A stretch of 64,000 nucleotides of DNA, from assembly GCF_031599675.1 (NCBI RefSeq), contig NZ_CP134223.1, forward strand, positions 372,001-436,000. Reading direction: 5' to 3'. Under the pieces are notes generated by a model. It did not search any database and had not been told where the DNA came from. It worked only from the letters and a program-made list of their open reading frames with translations. The stretch is from Paenibacillus pedocola. Its GTDB lineage: Bacteria > Bacillota > Bacilli > Paenibacillales > Paenibacillaceae. Below are positions 17,032 to 25,056 of the stretch, piece after piece (the first letter of the stretch is position 1; the number at the start of each line of letters is the position of its first letter). Both the position numbers and the translations under genes were made by a program.

Positions 17032-18990
17032 TTGTCCGTACAAAAAGAAATGAAAGAACCTATTTATTATGGTGATCCGGCGGCCACGGACGGAATCTCC
17101 GTGTTCGATCAGGATTTTGATGATCTATTCAGTTATGATGGCGATGATCTAGGCCTAAGTTATACTCCTGCTCAATCCGCCTTTTGCCTATGGGCACCCA
17201 CTGCATTTGAGGCTGAGGTTGTGCTCTATGAGTCATGGCAGGAAGCTGAAGGAGAACATTTGCCAATGACCCGGGATGTGCGGGGGGTCTGGAGGCTGAG
17301 GGTTGCCGGAGACTTGGATGGGAAGTTCTATACATACCGGGTGCGTGTCGGGGAGCAGTGGAATGAAGCGGCAGATCCATACGCCCGGGCTGTCGGAGTC
17401 AACGGAGACCGAGGCGCAATTCTCGATTTACGCAAGACTGACCCTGAGCGTTGGACTGACGGGAAGCCGCCTCTGGCCGATCCGGTCGATGCCGTAATCT
17501 ACGAGCTGCATTTGCGTGACTTATCGGTCCATCCGGCGAGCGGCATTACCCATAAGGGACAATATCTTGGTCTGGCGGAAGAGGGCACCCGCGGTCCGGG
17601 CGGAATTCTTACCGGCCTTGATCATATTGCCGGCCTCGGGGTAACGCATGTGCAGCTGCTGCCTATCTACGACTATGCTACAGAAAGCGTGGATGAGACC
17701 AGGCTCAGTCAGCCCCATTATAACTGGGGATATGATCCGAAGAATTACAATGCGCCGGAAGGCTCTTATGCCACCGATCCTTATGTGCCGGCCGTACGCA
17801 TCCGTGAATCGAAGACTATGATCCAGGCGCTGCATGACCGCGGTCTGCGGGTGATTATGGATGTGGTCTACAATCATGTATATGACGGGTTCCGCGTCAA
17901 TTTCACCAAGCTGGTTCCCGGCTACTATTTGCGCTATAAGCCGGATGGCAGTCTGTCTAACGGGTCGGGCTGCGGCAATGATGTCGCCAGTGAACGGCTG
18001 ATGATGTCCCGTTTTATTGTAGAATCCGTCCTCTACTGGGCCAGAGAGTATCATATTGACGGCTTCCGCTTTGATCTGATGGGACTGATTGATATTGAGA
18101 CAATGCAGGAAGTCCGCCGCAGATTGGATGAGATCGATCCTTCGATCCTAACGATCGGCGAGGGCTGGATTATGGATACGGAGCTTGCTCCTTCGCGGCT
18201 GGCCAGCCAGAGTAACGCGGATGTGCTGCCGGGCATCGGTCATTTTAACGACGGCTTCCGTGATGCAGTGAAGGGTAACATCTTCCGGTATGAGGAGCCG
18301 GGTTTTATCGGCGGCAAGGGTGGCCTTGAACAGGCCGTGAAGACAGGGATTACCGGCGGAGTAGTGTACGGTCAAGCTACAGGACAGTTTGCTGATGAGC
18401 CGCAGCAGTGTGTGAACTTCGTGGAATGCCATGATAACCATACGCTGTGGGATAAAATCGTGCTGTCCTCGGAGGGGGTAAGCGATTCCCGCCGTGAAGC
18501 GATGCACCGCCTGGCCTCGGCCATGGTGCTGACGAGCCAGGGGATTCCGTTTGTTCACGCCGGACAGGAGTTCATGCGTACTAAGGATGGGGTTGAGAAC
18601 AGCTATAAGTCGCCCGTTGAGATCAACCGCATGGATTGGGAACGCTGCGCTGCGCATACTAGTGATGTCGCTTATATGAGACGGCTAATCGCTTTGCGCA
18701 AGGCGCATCCGGCCTTCCGTCTACGCACTGCGGAAGAGATTCGCACCCGGCTCATTTTTGAGCGGTCGCCGGCCGGTACGGTCGCCTACACGTTGCGTGA
18801 TCATGCCGGAGGAGACTCTGCTAAGCACTTGTATGTGCTCTATAATGCGAATCCGGACGGAGCTTCGCTGAGCCTGCCTTCCCTTGGGGAATGGAGCATC
18901 CTGTTCGGGGATGAGCTGGTCACGAGTGTTGCCGGAGGTAAGCTGGCAGTCCGGGGACTTGGAATGGTTGTGCTGGCTGTGCAGCCTTAG
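17032..18990 (+). CDS. pulA: type I pullulanase
   Basis: This 652-residue GH13 debranching enzyme hydrolyses alpha-1,6 links of pullulan, glycogen or limit dextrins. An N-terminal CBM48-like domain (AFCLWAPTAFEAEVVLY) precedes the catalytic barrel with the pullulanase signature YNWGYDPKNYNAPEGSY, nucleophile region DGFRFDLMG, acid/base region IGEGWI and ECHDNHTLWDK. No signal peptide is present, so it is cytoplasmic and may act on imported dextrins or glycogen, like AmyX. TTG is taken as start because AAAGGAG is 10 bp upstream; an ATG six codons later is possible. It has its own promoter and terminator. Confidence 0.92.
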   Translation: MSVQKEMKEPIYYGDPAATDGISVFDQDFDDLFSYDGDDLGLSYTPAQSAFCLWAPTAFEAEVVLYESWQEAEGEHLPMTRDVRGVWRLRVAGDLDGKFYTYRVRVGEQWNEAADPYARAVGVNGDRGAILDLRKTDPERWTDGKPPLADPVDAVIYELHLRDLSVHPASGITHKGQYLGLAEEGTRGPGGILTGLDHIAGLGVTHVQLLPIYDYATESVDETRLSQPHYNWGYDPKNYNAPEGSYATDPYVPAVRIRESKTMIQALHDRGLRVIMDVVYNHVYDGFRVNFTKLVPGYYLRYKPDGSLSNGSGCGNDVASERLMMSRFIVESVLYWAREYHIDGFRFDLMGLIDIETMQEVRRRLDEIDPSILTIGEGWIMDTELAPSRLASQSNADVLPGIGHFNDGFRDAVKGNIFRYEEPGFIGGKGGLEQAVKTGITGGVVYGQATGQFADEPQQCVNFVECHDNHTLWDKIVLSSEGVSDSRREAMHRLASAMVLTSQGIPFVHAGQEFMRTKDGVENSYKSPVEINRMDWERCAAHTSDVAYMRRLIALRKAHPAFRLRTAEEIRTRLIFERSPAGTVAYTLRDHAGGDSAKHLYVLYNANPDGASLSLPSLGEWSILFGDELVTSVAGGKLAVRGLGMVVLAVQP

Positions 18991-19020
18991 GCAGCCTTGC
19001 TATGTGCTTTGCCGGATAAG

Positions 19021-19066
19021 AAACGGATACTGCCCCTGAAAGGGGAGGTATCCGTTTTTTTTTTTG
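19021..19066 (+). terminator. intrinsic terminator of the pullulanase gene
   Basis: AAACGGATAC pairs with GTATCCGTTT, with an inner CCCC/GGGG pairing, followed by a long run of T. Confidence 0.9.
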
Positions 19067-19093
19067 CATTTTATCGGGAATATATGTAAAGAG

Positions 19094-19149
19094 TACTTCA
19101 CCTGTCGTAGTAGATGTGCTACACTTCAGTTACTACGACAGATGAAGTA
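19094..19149. promoter_or_regulatory. 19-bp inverted repeat, candidate PadR operator
   Basis: TACTTCACCTGTCGTAGTA (19094-19112) and TACTACGACAGATGAAGTA (19131-19149) are inverted copies matching at 18 of 19 positions, separated by 18 bp. The repeat lies upstream of the padR gene and is a good candidate for autoregulation by that protein or another dimeric regulator. Confidence 0.5.
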
Positions 19150-19161
19150 ATAAATGACCGC

Positions 19162-19285
19162 GTGTACGCTTACGAAGTAAGTTTTGCGGAGTTACCCAAT
19201 GAAGCCTATGCTACAAAACTTTAAGTGTACGCTTACGAAGTAAGTTTTGCGAAGTAATCCAATGAAGCCTATGCTACAAAACTTT
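19162..19285 (+). repeat. two tandem 61-bp extragenic repeats
   Basis: Copies at 19162-19222 and 19225-19285 share GTGTACGCTTACGAAGTAAG, the AATGAAGCCTATGCTACAAA segment and flanking bases, with only a few differences. Each contains AAGTTTTG...CAAAACTT and so can fold into a hairpin. The second copy ends just before the padR ribosome binding site. This is probably a dispersed, hairpin-forming extragenic element. Confidence 0.7.
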
Positions 19286-19299
19286 TAGGAGGGTAAATT

Positions 19300-19626
19300 T
19301 TGATCAGCAGTGATGTCATTCGGGGATACAACGATACGCTTATCCTTTACATGCTCCTCGATGGCGAATCCTACGGATATGAAATATCCAAGAACATCAG
19401 GAAGCTGTCGGACGAGAAATACATTATGAAGGAGACCACACTATATTCGGCATTCACCCGGCTGGAGAAGAACGGATATATTGATTCTTTTTTTATGGAT
19501 GAGACGTTTGGCAAGAGGCGCACCTATTACCGGATTACTCCGCTGGGTCTGGCCTATTACCGTGAGAAATGCGAGGAATGGAAGGTCACGCAGGAGGTCG
19601 TCAATAAATTTATAAAGGAGCTGTAA
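19300..19626 (+). CDS. PadR family transcriptional regulator
   Basis: This 108-residue winged-helix repressor has the PadR N-terminal pattern (ILYMLLDGESYGYEISKNI...TLYSAFTRLEKNGYIDSFF) and a short C-terminal dimerisation helix. TTG is the start, with AGGAGGG 6 bp upstream. Four bases separate it from the next gene, which encodes a HAAS-domain membrane protein. PadR/HAAS pairs are common in Firmicutes and usually control each other or envelope-related functions. It probably binds the inverted repeat at 19094-19149. Confidence 0.88.
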   Translation: MISSDVIRGYNDTLILYMLLDGESYGYEISKNIRKLSDEKYIMKETTLYSAFTRLEKNGYIDSFFMDETFGKRRTYYRITPLGLAYYREKCEEWKVTQEVVNKFIKEL

Positions 19627-19630
19627 CAAG

Positions 19631-20602
19631 ATGGATACCATTACCGGATATTTGAACAATATGTTCGCCTCTTTGCCCAGAACTGAGCAGACCTACAAGT
19701 TGAAGCAGGATCTGCTGTCGAGCATGGAAGACAAGTACTACGAACTGAAGCAGGACGGGAAATCGGAGAATGAGGCAGTAGGCATTGTCATTTCCGAGTT
19801 CGGCAACATTGATGAACTGATTGATGAGCTTGGGATCGCTGTGGAGGGAGCAGATTCACCGCTTCCGCAGCTAGCTCCGGAAGATACCTGGAGCTATATG
19901 GCTGCCAAGAAGAGAGCCGGCTTCATGGTGGGACTTGGCGTGATGCTGTGCATCGTCGGCCCAGCTTTACTGATTCTGCTTAGTACTCTTGCGGAATATG
20001 GTTTTCTGCAAGGGGTTATTTCCGGGGATACTGCCGGAATCCTTGGTGTGATCATTCTGCTTGTACTGGTGGCTCCAGCCGTCGGACTATTTATTTACAG
20101 TGGTACGGTGGCGGAGAAATATAAATATTTGCAAAAGGGCTTTACCCTGCCGCATTTTTTACGCACCGAAATTGAGCAGCGCAGCAGAGCATTCACTCCC
20201 ACGTATACCCTTTCTCTGACTATGGGGGTATGCCTGTGTGTGCTGAGCCCGGTTCCGGTCATTACCTGGTCGATGATTAATGACGATGCTACCGCTTATG
20301 GTGTGGTCCTTCTGCTGGCACTGGTTGCACTCGCAGTCTTTCTGTTCATTTACTACGGAAGTATCAAGGACAGCTTCAAGTTCCTGCTCAAGGAAGAAGA
20401 GTATACTGACATCCCGGAAAAGAAAGAAGAAAACCGTATCAAGGGGTCCATTGCAGCCATCATCTGGCCGCTGGCCGTATGTATTTTTCTGATCAGCGGC
20501 TTTGTATTTGAACGGTGGGACATTAACTGGGTAGTGTTCCCGGTTACCGCTCTGCTGCTGGCAGTATTCAGCGCTGCTTATAATGCGTTAAAAGCCCAAT
20601 AA
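19631..20602 (+). CDS. HAAS signalling domain membrane protein
   Basis: This 323-residue protein has an N-terminal ~75-residue helical HAAS/permease-prefix-like domain (YLNNMFASLPRTEQTYKLKQDLLSSMEDKYYELK), then about six hydrophobic segments arranged as repeated pairs. It is translationally linked to the upstream padR gene, 4 bp after its stop. In such pairs the HAAS domain is thought to interact with the PadR protein, which would couple a membrane state to repression. No catalytic motif is visible and its substrate or signal is unknown. Confidence 0.78.
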   Translation: MDTITGYLNNMFASLPRTEQTYKLKQDLLSSMEDKYYELKQDGKSENEAVGIVISEFGNIDELIDELGIAVEGADSPLPQLAPEDTWSYMAAKKRAGFMVGLGVMLCIVGPALLILLSTLAEYGFLQGVISGDTAGILGVIILLVLVAPAVGLFIYSGTVAEKYKYLQKGFTLPHFLRTEIEQRSRAFTPTYTLSLTMGVCLCVLSPVPVITWSMINDDATAYGVVLLLALVALAVFLFIYYGSIKDSFKFLLKEEEYTDIPEKKEENRIKGSIAAIIWPLAVCIFLISGFVFERWDINWVVFPVTALLLAVFSAAYNALKAQ

Positions 20603-20847
20603 GGCATCTCCAGACCGCTTTGCCCATTCCCCGGAATTTTATCTAAAAAAGTGACATTGCTCATTTAGGCGATAGTGGATAAATGATAATATTAAGGCAT
20701 TTCAATCTAAGAAAGATCCTAACAGGGACTGTGAAGGGGCGGAAATCCGTCACATCACAACTTCTTGCTTTGCTGCTTTACAGTGACAAATAATTAGTCG
20801 GTGACGGAGAGTAACGGCCAATCAGAGAAACTCGGAGGATGACAGGA
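20603..20847 (+). other. leader region before gltD
   Basis: About 245 bp without a gene. TCCGTCAC (20746-20753) and GTGACGGA (20802-20809) form an inverted repeat 64 bp across, so an mRNA here could fold. A GATAAT at 20685 is a possible -10, but no convincing -35 was found. No known riboswitch class was recognised. Confidence 0.35.
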
Positions 20848-22332
20848 ATGGGTAAAACAACCGGATTTTTAGAGTATCAGCGGCAGGCTCCTGCGGAGTG
20901 CGAGCCTTTAGAACGCATTAAGAACTGGGATGAATTTTTAATACCAATGGATGAAGAGAAGCTGAAGGAGCAAGGGGCGCGCTGTATGGACTGTGGAACA
21001 CCATTCTGTCATGTGGGGCGTCTGCTCTCCGGGATGGCATCCGGCTGTCCGCTGCATAATCTGATTCCCGAGTGGAATGACTTAGTATACCGCGGCAACT
21101 GGCAGGTAGCATTGAAGCGCCTGCATAAGACCAATAACTTTCCGGAGTTTACAGGACGTGTCTGTCCCTCGCCTTGCGAAGGGGCTTGCACCGTAGGACT
21201 TAACGGCAAGCCGGTAACCATCAAATCCATTGAGCGGTCGATTGTAGATAGAGGTTTTGCTGAGGGCTGGATCGTTCCTGAGCCTCCTTTGGTCCGTACA
21301 GGCAAGAAGGTAGCCGTAGTCGGCTCCGGCCCTGCAGGACTCGCCTGTGCGGCACAGCTCAACAAGGCTGGACACACCGTAACTGTCTATGAACGGGCAG
21401 ACCGGATCGGTGGACTGCTGACGTACGGGATTCCCAATATGAAGCTGGATAAGCAAACCGTTCAGCGGCGGGTGGATCTTCTGGCTGCCGAAGGGATTAC
21501 CTTTGTGACGCGGACCGAAATCGGCAAAGATATTACGGCTTCACAGCTCCAGGAAGACCATGATGCCGTTGTGCTATGCGGCGGCTCGACGCAGGCGCGT
21601 GACCTGCCGATTGAGGGACGTGATCTTCGCGGGATACACCAGGCGATGGAGTTTTTGACGCTGAACACGAAGAGCCTGCTTGATTCCGGTCTGGCAGACG
21701 GAGAATATCTCTCTGCTGCAGGCAAAGATGTAGTAGTTATCGGCGGCGGCGACACTGGTACCGACTGCGTGGCGACTTCCATCCGCCATGGCTGCCGCAG
21801 TGTAATTCAGCTTGAAATTATGCCGCAGTCTCCACTGACCCGTCAGGCCAACAACCCTTGGCCGGAATGGCCAAAGGTACTGAAGGTGGATTACGGGCAG
21901 CAGGAAGCAGCTTCCTTGTACCAGGAAGATCCGCGCCGCTATCTCGTTTCTTCGAAACGTTTTGTCGGAGATGATGGCGGACATGTCCAGGAACTGCATA
22001 CCGTACGGATAGAGTGGACCCGTAATGAGCAGGGGCGGATGATTCCAGTGGAAGTGCCGGGCAGCGAAGAAGTAATTAAGACGCAGCTCGTGCTGCTGGC
22101 CCTTGGCTTCACGGGACCTGAAGATACAGTGCTGGATCAGCTTGGAGTGGAGCGTGATGAGCGTTCCAATGCCAAAGCGGAGTTCGGTACGCAAACTACC
22201 AATATCGAGGGCGTATTTGCGGCCGGAGACATGCGCCGTGGACAGAGTCTTGTAGTCTGGGCGATTGATGAAGGACGTCAGACCGCGCGGGAAGTGGACC
22301 GCTATTTGATGGGCTCCTCCAATCTGCCTTGA
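20848..22332 (+). CDS. gltD: glutamate synthase, small (beta) subunit
   Basis: This 494-residue NADPH-dependent flavoprotein passes electrons to the large subunit for glutamate formation from glutamine and 2-oxoglutarate. The N-terminal cysteine clusters ([10 protein letters not shown] and CPSPCEGAC) bind iron-sulfur centres; [18 protein letters not shown] and [11 protein letters not shown] are the FAD and NADPH binding folds. The ATG is preceded by CGGAGG at 9 bp, and the N-terminus [12 protein letters not shown] matches the family; an upstream in-frame ATG is too close to the ribosome site. The large subunit gene is not adjacent, so gltD stands alone here. Confidence 0.92.
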   Translation: MGKTTGFLEYQRQAPAECEPLERIKNWDEFLIPMDEEKLKEQGARCMDCGTPFCHVGRLLSGMASGCPLHNLIPEWNDLVYRGNWQVALKRLHKTNNFPEFTGRVCPSPCEGACTVGLNGKPVTIKSIERSIVDRGFAEGWIVPEPPLVRTGKKVAVVGSGPAGLACAAQLNKAGHTVTVYERADRIGGLLTYGIPNMKLDKQTVQRRVDLLAAEGITFVTRTEIGKDITASQLQEDHDAVVLCGGSTQARDLPIEGRDLRGIHQAMEFLTLNTKSLLDSGLADGEYLSAAGKDVVVIGGGDTGTDCVATSIRHGCRSVIQLEIMPQSPLTRQANNPWPEWPKVLKVDYGQQEAASLYQEDPRRYLVSSKRFVGDDGGHVQELHTVRIEWTRNEQGRMIPVEVPGSEEVIKTQLVLLALGFTGPEDTVLDQLGVERDERSNAKAEFGTQTTNIEGVFAAGDMRRGQSLVVWAIDEGRQTAREVDRYLMGSSNLP

Positions 22333-22363
22333 TTAATCCGTGAATACGAAAGTATGCGACACG

Positions 22364-22390
22364 ACAGGACGCCAACGGCGTCCTGTTTTG
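22364..22390 (+). terminator. intrinsic terminator of gltD
   Basis: ACAGGACGCC and GGCGTCCTGT form a perfect 10-bp stem with a three-base loop, followed by TTT. Confidence 0.75.
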
Positions 22391-22454
22391 CGCTCCGGGT
22401 ACAAGAGGAAGTAAGATTAATAGGAAAGCGAATAAGGGAAGGGAAGATCACCTG

Positions 22455-22997
22455 ATGAAACTAATGTTTATCTCCGATATTCATGGCTCACTGTTTTGGC
22501 TGGAACGGGCTTTAGAAAAAGCTGAGCAGGAACAGCCGCATACCCTTGTGATCTTGGGGGATTTTTTGTATCACGGACCGAGGAATCCGCTGCCGGAGGG
22601 GTACGACCCGCAAGGCGTTGCTGCCCGGCTGAATGCCTACGGCAAATCGCTTGTGGCTGTGCGCGGTAATTGCGATGCTGAGGTGGATCAGATGCTGCTG
22701 CAGTTTCCGATGATGGGCGATTATGTGCTGATCCTTCATGAAGGCAGAAAAATTTACGCCACCCACGGTCATGGCTTCAGCATCGATCAATTGCCTCCGC
22801 TCGTTCCGGGTGATGTCTTTATCCAGGGGCATACCCATCTTCCGGTAGCAGACGTAAAGGAAGGTATTTATGTACTTAATCCGGGTTCGATCTCTTTGCC
22901 CAAAGAGAACAATCCGCATTCTTACGGGATTATGGTTGACGGGAAATACACCATTAAGGACTTTGAAGGCAATGTGGTGAGAGACATACAATTGTAA
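22455..22997 (+). CDS. yfcE: YfcE-type metallophosphodiesterase
   Basis: This 180-residue calcineurin-like phosphoesterase has metal ligands in ISDIHGS, LGDFLYHGP, RGNCD, THGHGFS and QGHTHLP. The length and the sequence NPGSISLPK near the C-terminus are typical of E. coli YfcE and its Firmicutes relatives, which hydrolyse phosphodiester substrates in vitro. The physiological substrate is not known. It has its own ribosome site (AGGGAAGGG) and appears monocistronic. Confidence 0.88.
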   Translation: MKLMFISDIHGSLFWLERALEKAEQEQPHTLVILGDFLYHGPRNPLPEGYDPQGVAARLNAYGKSLVAVRGNCDAEVDQMLLQFPMMGDYVLILHEGRKIYATHGHGFSIDQLPPLVPGDVFIQGHTHLPVADVKEGIYVLNPGSISLPKENNPHSYGIMVDGKYTIKDFEGNVVRDIQL

Positions 22998-23019
22998 GGA
23001 TAAGGTGAGCGAAGCAATG

Positions 23020-23187
23020 CTATTGTGCAGGCTTATCATAGGAGTACTGGTTTAAGAGCTCATCCAGAATCACAGACTGCTCAATGACCTTGGGATGAGT
23101 AAAGTACCCGTATATTTTCTCTGTCTGATAAAGCTTCGTCCGGGCTTTTTCCACTTGAAGCAATAATAAATCAAGATTATTCTGCAT
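23020..23187 (-). CDS. Spo0E-like aspartyl-phosphate phosphatase
   Basis: A 55-residue helical-hairpin protein. The second helix has VIEQSVILDELLNQY, which matches the family pattern S-x-x-L-D-x-L-(I/L)-x-x-Y/F; the first helix is LDLLLLQVEKARTKLYQTE. Spo0E-type proteins dephosphorylate Spo0A~P and so delay sporulation. The start ATG has an excellent AAGGAGGGGG 4-7 bp upstream. The SQELD core usually seen in the family reads SVILD here, keeping the key aspartate. It lies on the same strand as, and just downstream of, the quorum-sensing pair, though a terminator separates them. Confidence 0.75.
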   Translation of the reverse strand: MQNNLDLLLLQVEKARTKLYQTEKIYGYFTHPKVIEQSVILDELLNQYSYDKPAQ

Positions 23188-23254
23188 AAAACCCCCTCCT
23201 TAAGAGTATGTTAGTACATGCTGTCAAAAAGCAGAATGGTGAAAAATGTGCGGA

Positions 23255-23299
23255 AACCAAAGAAGAAGCTGTGCCATTGGCGCAGCTTCTTCTTTGGTT
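23255..23299 (-). terminator. terminator after the quorum-sensing pair
   Basis: A 17-bp inverted repeat (AACCAAAGAAGAAGCTG with its complement) with an 11-base loop lies 51 bp beyond the stop of the pro-peptide gene, and a T-rich tract follows on the minus strand. Confidence 0.75.
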
Positions 23300-23349
23300 C
23301 TATTTTATTATAATCCTACCTGTAGTTGCTAAAAGACTGCGGAAAACTC

Positions 23350-23484
23350 TTAACCCCCGGCACCATGGGTCATAGGCTGAAACACATTAGCTTGAATTGA
23401 ATCGCTGCTGCTGGCATACGCAGGTACGGCAAGGAGAAGCACAATACTAGCTACTGACAGTAATAATGCCATCTTTCTCTTCAT
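23350..23484 (-). CDS. secreted pro-peptide of a quorum-sensing pair (AloP/Phr-like)
   Basis: A 44-residue peptide starting MKRKMALLLSVASIVLLL, a classical signal peptide with likely cleavage after AYA. The remaining ~20 residues end in PMTHGAGG. The gene begins inside the last codons of the receptor gene (38-bp overlap in another frame), the arrangement of rap-phr, plcR-papR, nprR-nprX and the Paenibacillus aloR-aloP pairs. The predicted mature signal is a short C-terminal peptide that would be re-imported and bind the receptor. A GAGGTG sits 11 bp before the ATG. Confidence 0.72.
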   Translation of the reverse strand: MKRKMALLLSVASIVLLLAVPAYASSSDSIQANVFQPMTHGAGG

Positions 23485-24838
23485 TGATCTTTTGCACCTC
23501 GCTAATGGAATTTGTGTACCTCTGAATTACTTCCGGGGATGCAGATACCCGGTGTTTCTCGAATAACCCCACACATTTAACAATGTTGGTGTCATTTCTT
23601 ATAGTAACAGATGATTCCAAACTCTCTAGTAAGTAATGGAAGCCAAATTCGAATTTATTTCGGCTAAGATGGTAAATCGCTAACTCGGTCAGAAACCGGG
23701 TATATCGGTCACCCGTTAATTGCTGATTGAATTTACCTAAGCGGCTGTGCTGTTCTCTGTAGGACAAATGGTCCTTAAAGCGCTCAAGAATGTCATCAAC
23801 ATTAAACCCGTAACGGTTAGCAGCCTGCATAATTTTGAATAAGGCCGGGAAAATCTCGTCTTCCTTGGTTTCAACATAATGTATATATTCAGGCAGCACC
23901 TCGACTTGACCGGCCATTAAGCGGTACAAATACATATTGGCCGTTGCCCATTCCTGAAACTGCTCCATAACCCGCTGTTCTTCTTGGCTGTATGGAGTAT
24001 TTACCCAGCTCATATCGGAGTATAAGGAAGCATGATACAGAGCGTTATCATAATTGCCGAGTTCATCGGAAACCAATGACCGCAATAAATGTGCATACAA
24101 TATATAGTAAATAAGCGGTCGTGTTGGCTGCTTCTGGGTGCTTTCTTTTTTTGTGGTTTGCTTATACTGCAGGCTGGCTTTTTGGCCTAAAAGCTCGGCT
24201 AGCTCATCAACCTTCTCCCAGCGGTGCATGGAAGCAAATACATCGGCCAGATGCTTAAGCGCATCGAGCTGATCGGCTTCGTCCAGGCGCTCTACATAGG
24301 GTTCGAATTGATTGGCGGCATGCAGGTTCGCATCCTGGCTCTCACTGAGCCCGATTGTAAACAGTCTATAACGGCAGAGGGCGAGTCGTTCGGAATGCTG
24401 GAAACGTTCACCTTCTGCGACACTTTCGTATATCAGTGCAGCGGCGGCACGGCTGCCCTGATTGAACAGCTCTTCGGCCGTATCAAACAGCATGGGGGAG
24501 TATATCAGCTTGTCCATAATGTGCTGGACTACACGGTGGATGCAGTCGAGTTTATTCAGTTCTGCGCACCGCTGGAGGAGAGGTCCGATCCGCCGCCAGT
24601 CCGGAGCGCCGTTAATAATGTAATTATCGACATACAGCTCATAAAAATAGCCTTCAGGCAGATCCATGGCTATGGTGATTCGGTCAAGCTGCTGCATTGC
24701 AATCGGACGATGTCCCTGGATCACATTGCTGAGTGTACCGGAATTCATTCCCGAGCGGGCGGCAAATTTTGAAATCGTCAAAGCTTCTCTTTTCATGTAA
24801 TCTTCGAGCTCTGTTAGGATCGTTGATGCAGGTTCCAA
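23447..24838 (-). CDS. RRNPP-type quorum-sensing receptor/transcription regulator (AloR/AimR-like)
   Basis: This 463-residue protein has an N-terminal XRE-type HTH (ISKFAARSGMNSGTLSNVIQGHRPIAMQQLDRI) followed by ~380 residues of helical TPR-like repeats. Architecture and length match peptide-responsive regulators of the RRNPP group (AimR, PlcR, NprR and Paenibacillus AloR). TTG is chosen as start because AAAGGTGG lies 7 bp before it; the frame is open a little further upstream. A small secreted pro-peptide gene overlaps its 3' end. It is expected to bind DNA and to change activity on binding the mature peptide. Target genes are unknown; the divergent aguA operon is a candidate neighbour. Confidence 0.8.
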   Translation of the reverse strand: MEPASTILTELEDYMKREALTISKFAARSGMNSGTLSNVIQGHRPIAMQQLDRITIAMDLPEGYFYELYVDNYIINGAPDWRRIGPLLQRCAELNKLDCIHRVVQHIMDKLIYSPMLFDTAEELFNQGSRAAAALIYESVAEGERFQHSERLALCRYRLFTIGLSESQDANLHAANQFEPYVERLDEADQLDALKHLADVFASMHRWEKVDELAELLGQKASLQYKQTTKKESTQKQPTRPLIYYILYAHLLRSLVSDELGNYDNALYHASLYSDMSWVNTPYSQEEQRVMEQFQEWATANMYLYRLMAGQVEVLPEYIHYVETKEDEIFPALFKIMQAANRYGFNVDDILERFKDHLSYREQHSRLGKFNQQLTGDRYTRFLTELAIYHLSRNKFEFGFHYLLESLESSVTIRNDTNIVKCVGLFEKHRVSASPEVIQRYTNSISEVQKINEEKDGIITVSS

Positions 24839-24964
24839 GTCATGACCACCTTTCACGCTGTAGGTCCGGCAATTATAATTGTACATCTTCCAGTATTATA
24901 CAAAATCTAACGATGGTCAATATTAGAGATACGTCGTATATGTGAACATGCTGTTTTCTGGCAA

Positions 24965-24993
24965 TTGAGCGTGTCACCAGTTTATTGTATGAT
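24965..24993 (+). promoter_or_regulatory. sigma-A-type promoter of aguA
   Basis: TTGAGC and TATGAT are separated by 17 bp, about 65 bp before the aguA start. Confidence 0.6.
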
Positions 24994-25056
24994 GGGTAAG
25001 GAGCTTTTTAGTAGTGAGAATACGCTCCAAATTTAACCAGTAGAGGTAGCTAACGA

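Noticed and set aside
20603..20847. T-box or known riboswitch before gltD
   Set aside because: No T-box sequence or known aptamer core was found, only an inverted repeat.
24224..24772. 182-codon frame opposite the quorum-sensing receptor
   Set aside because: Antisense to a well-supported HTH/TPR gene, no ribosome site or family match.
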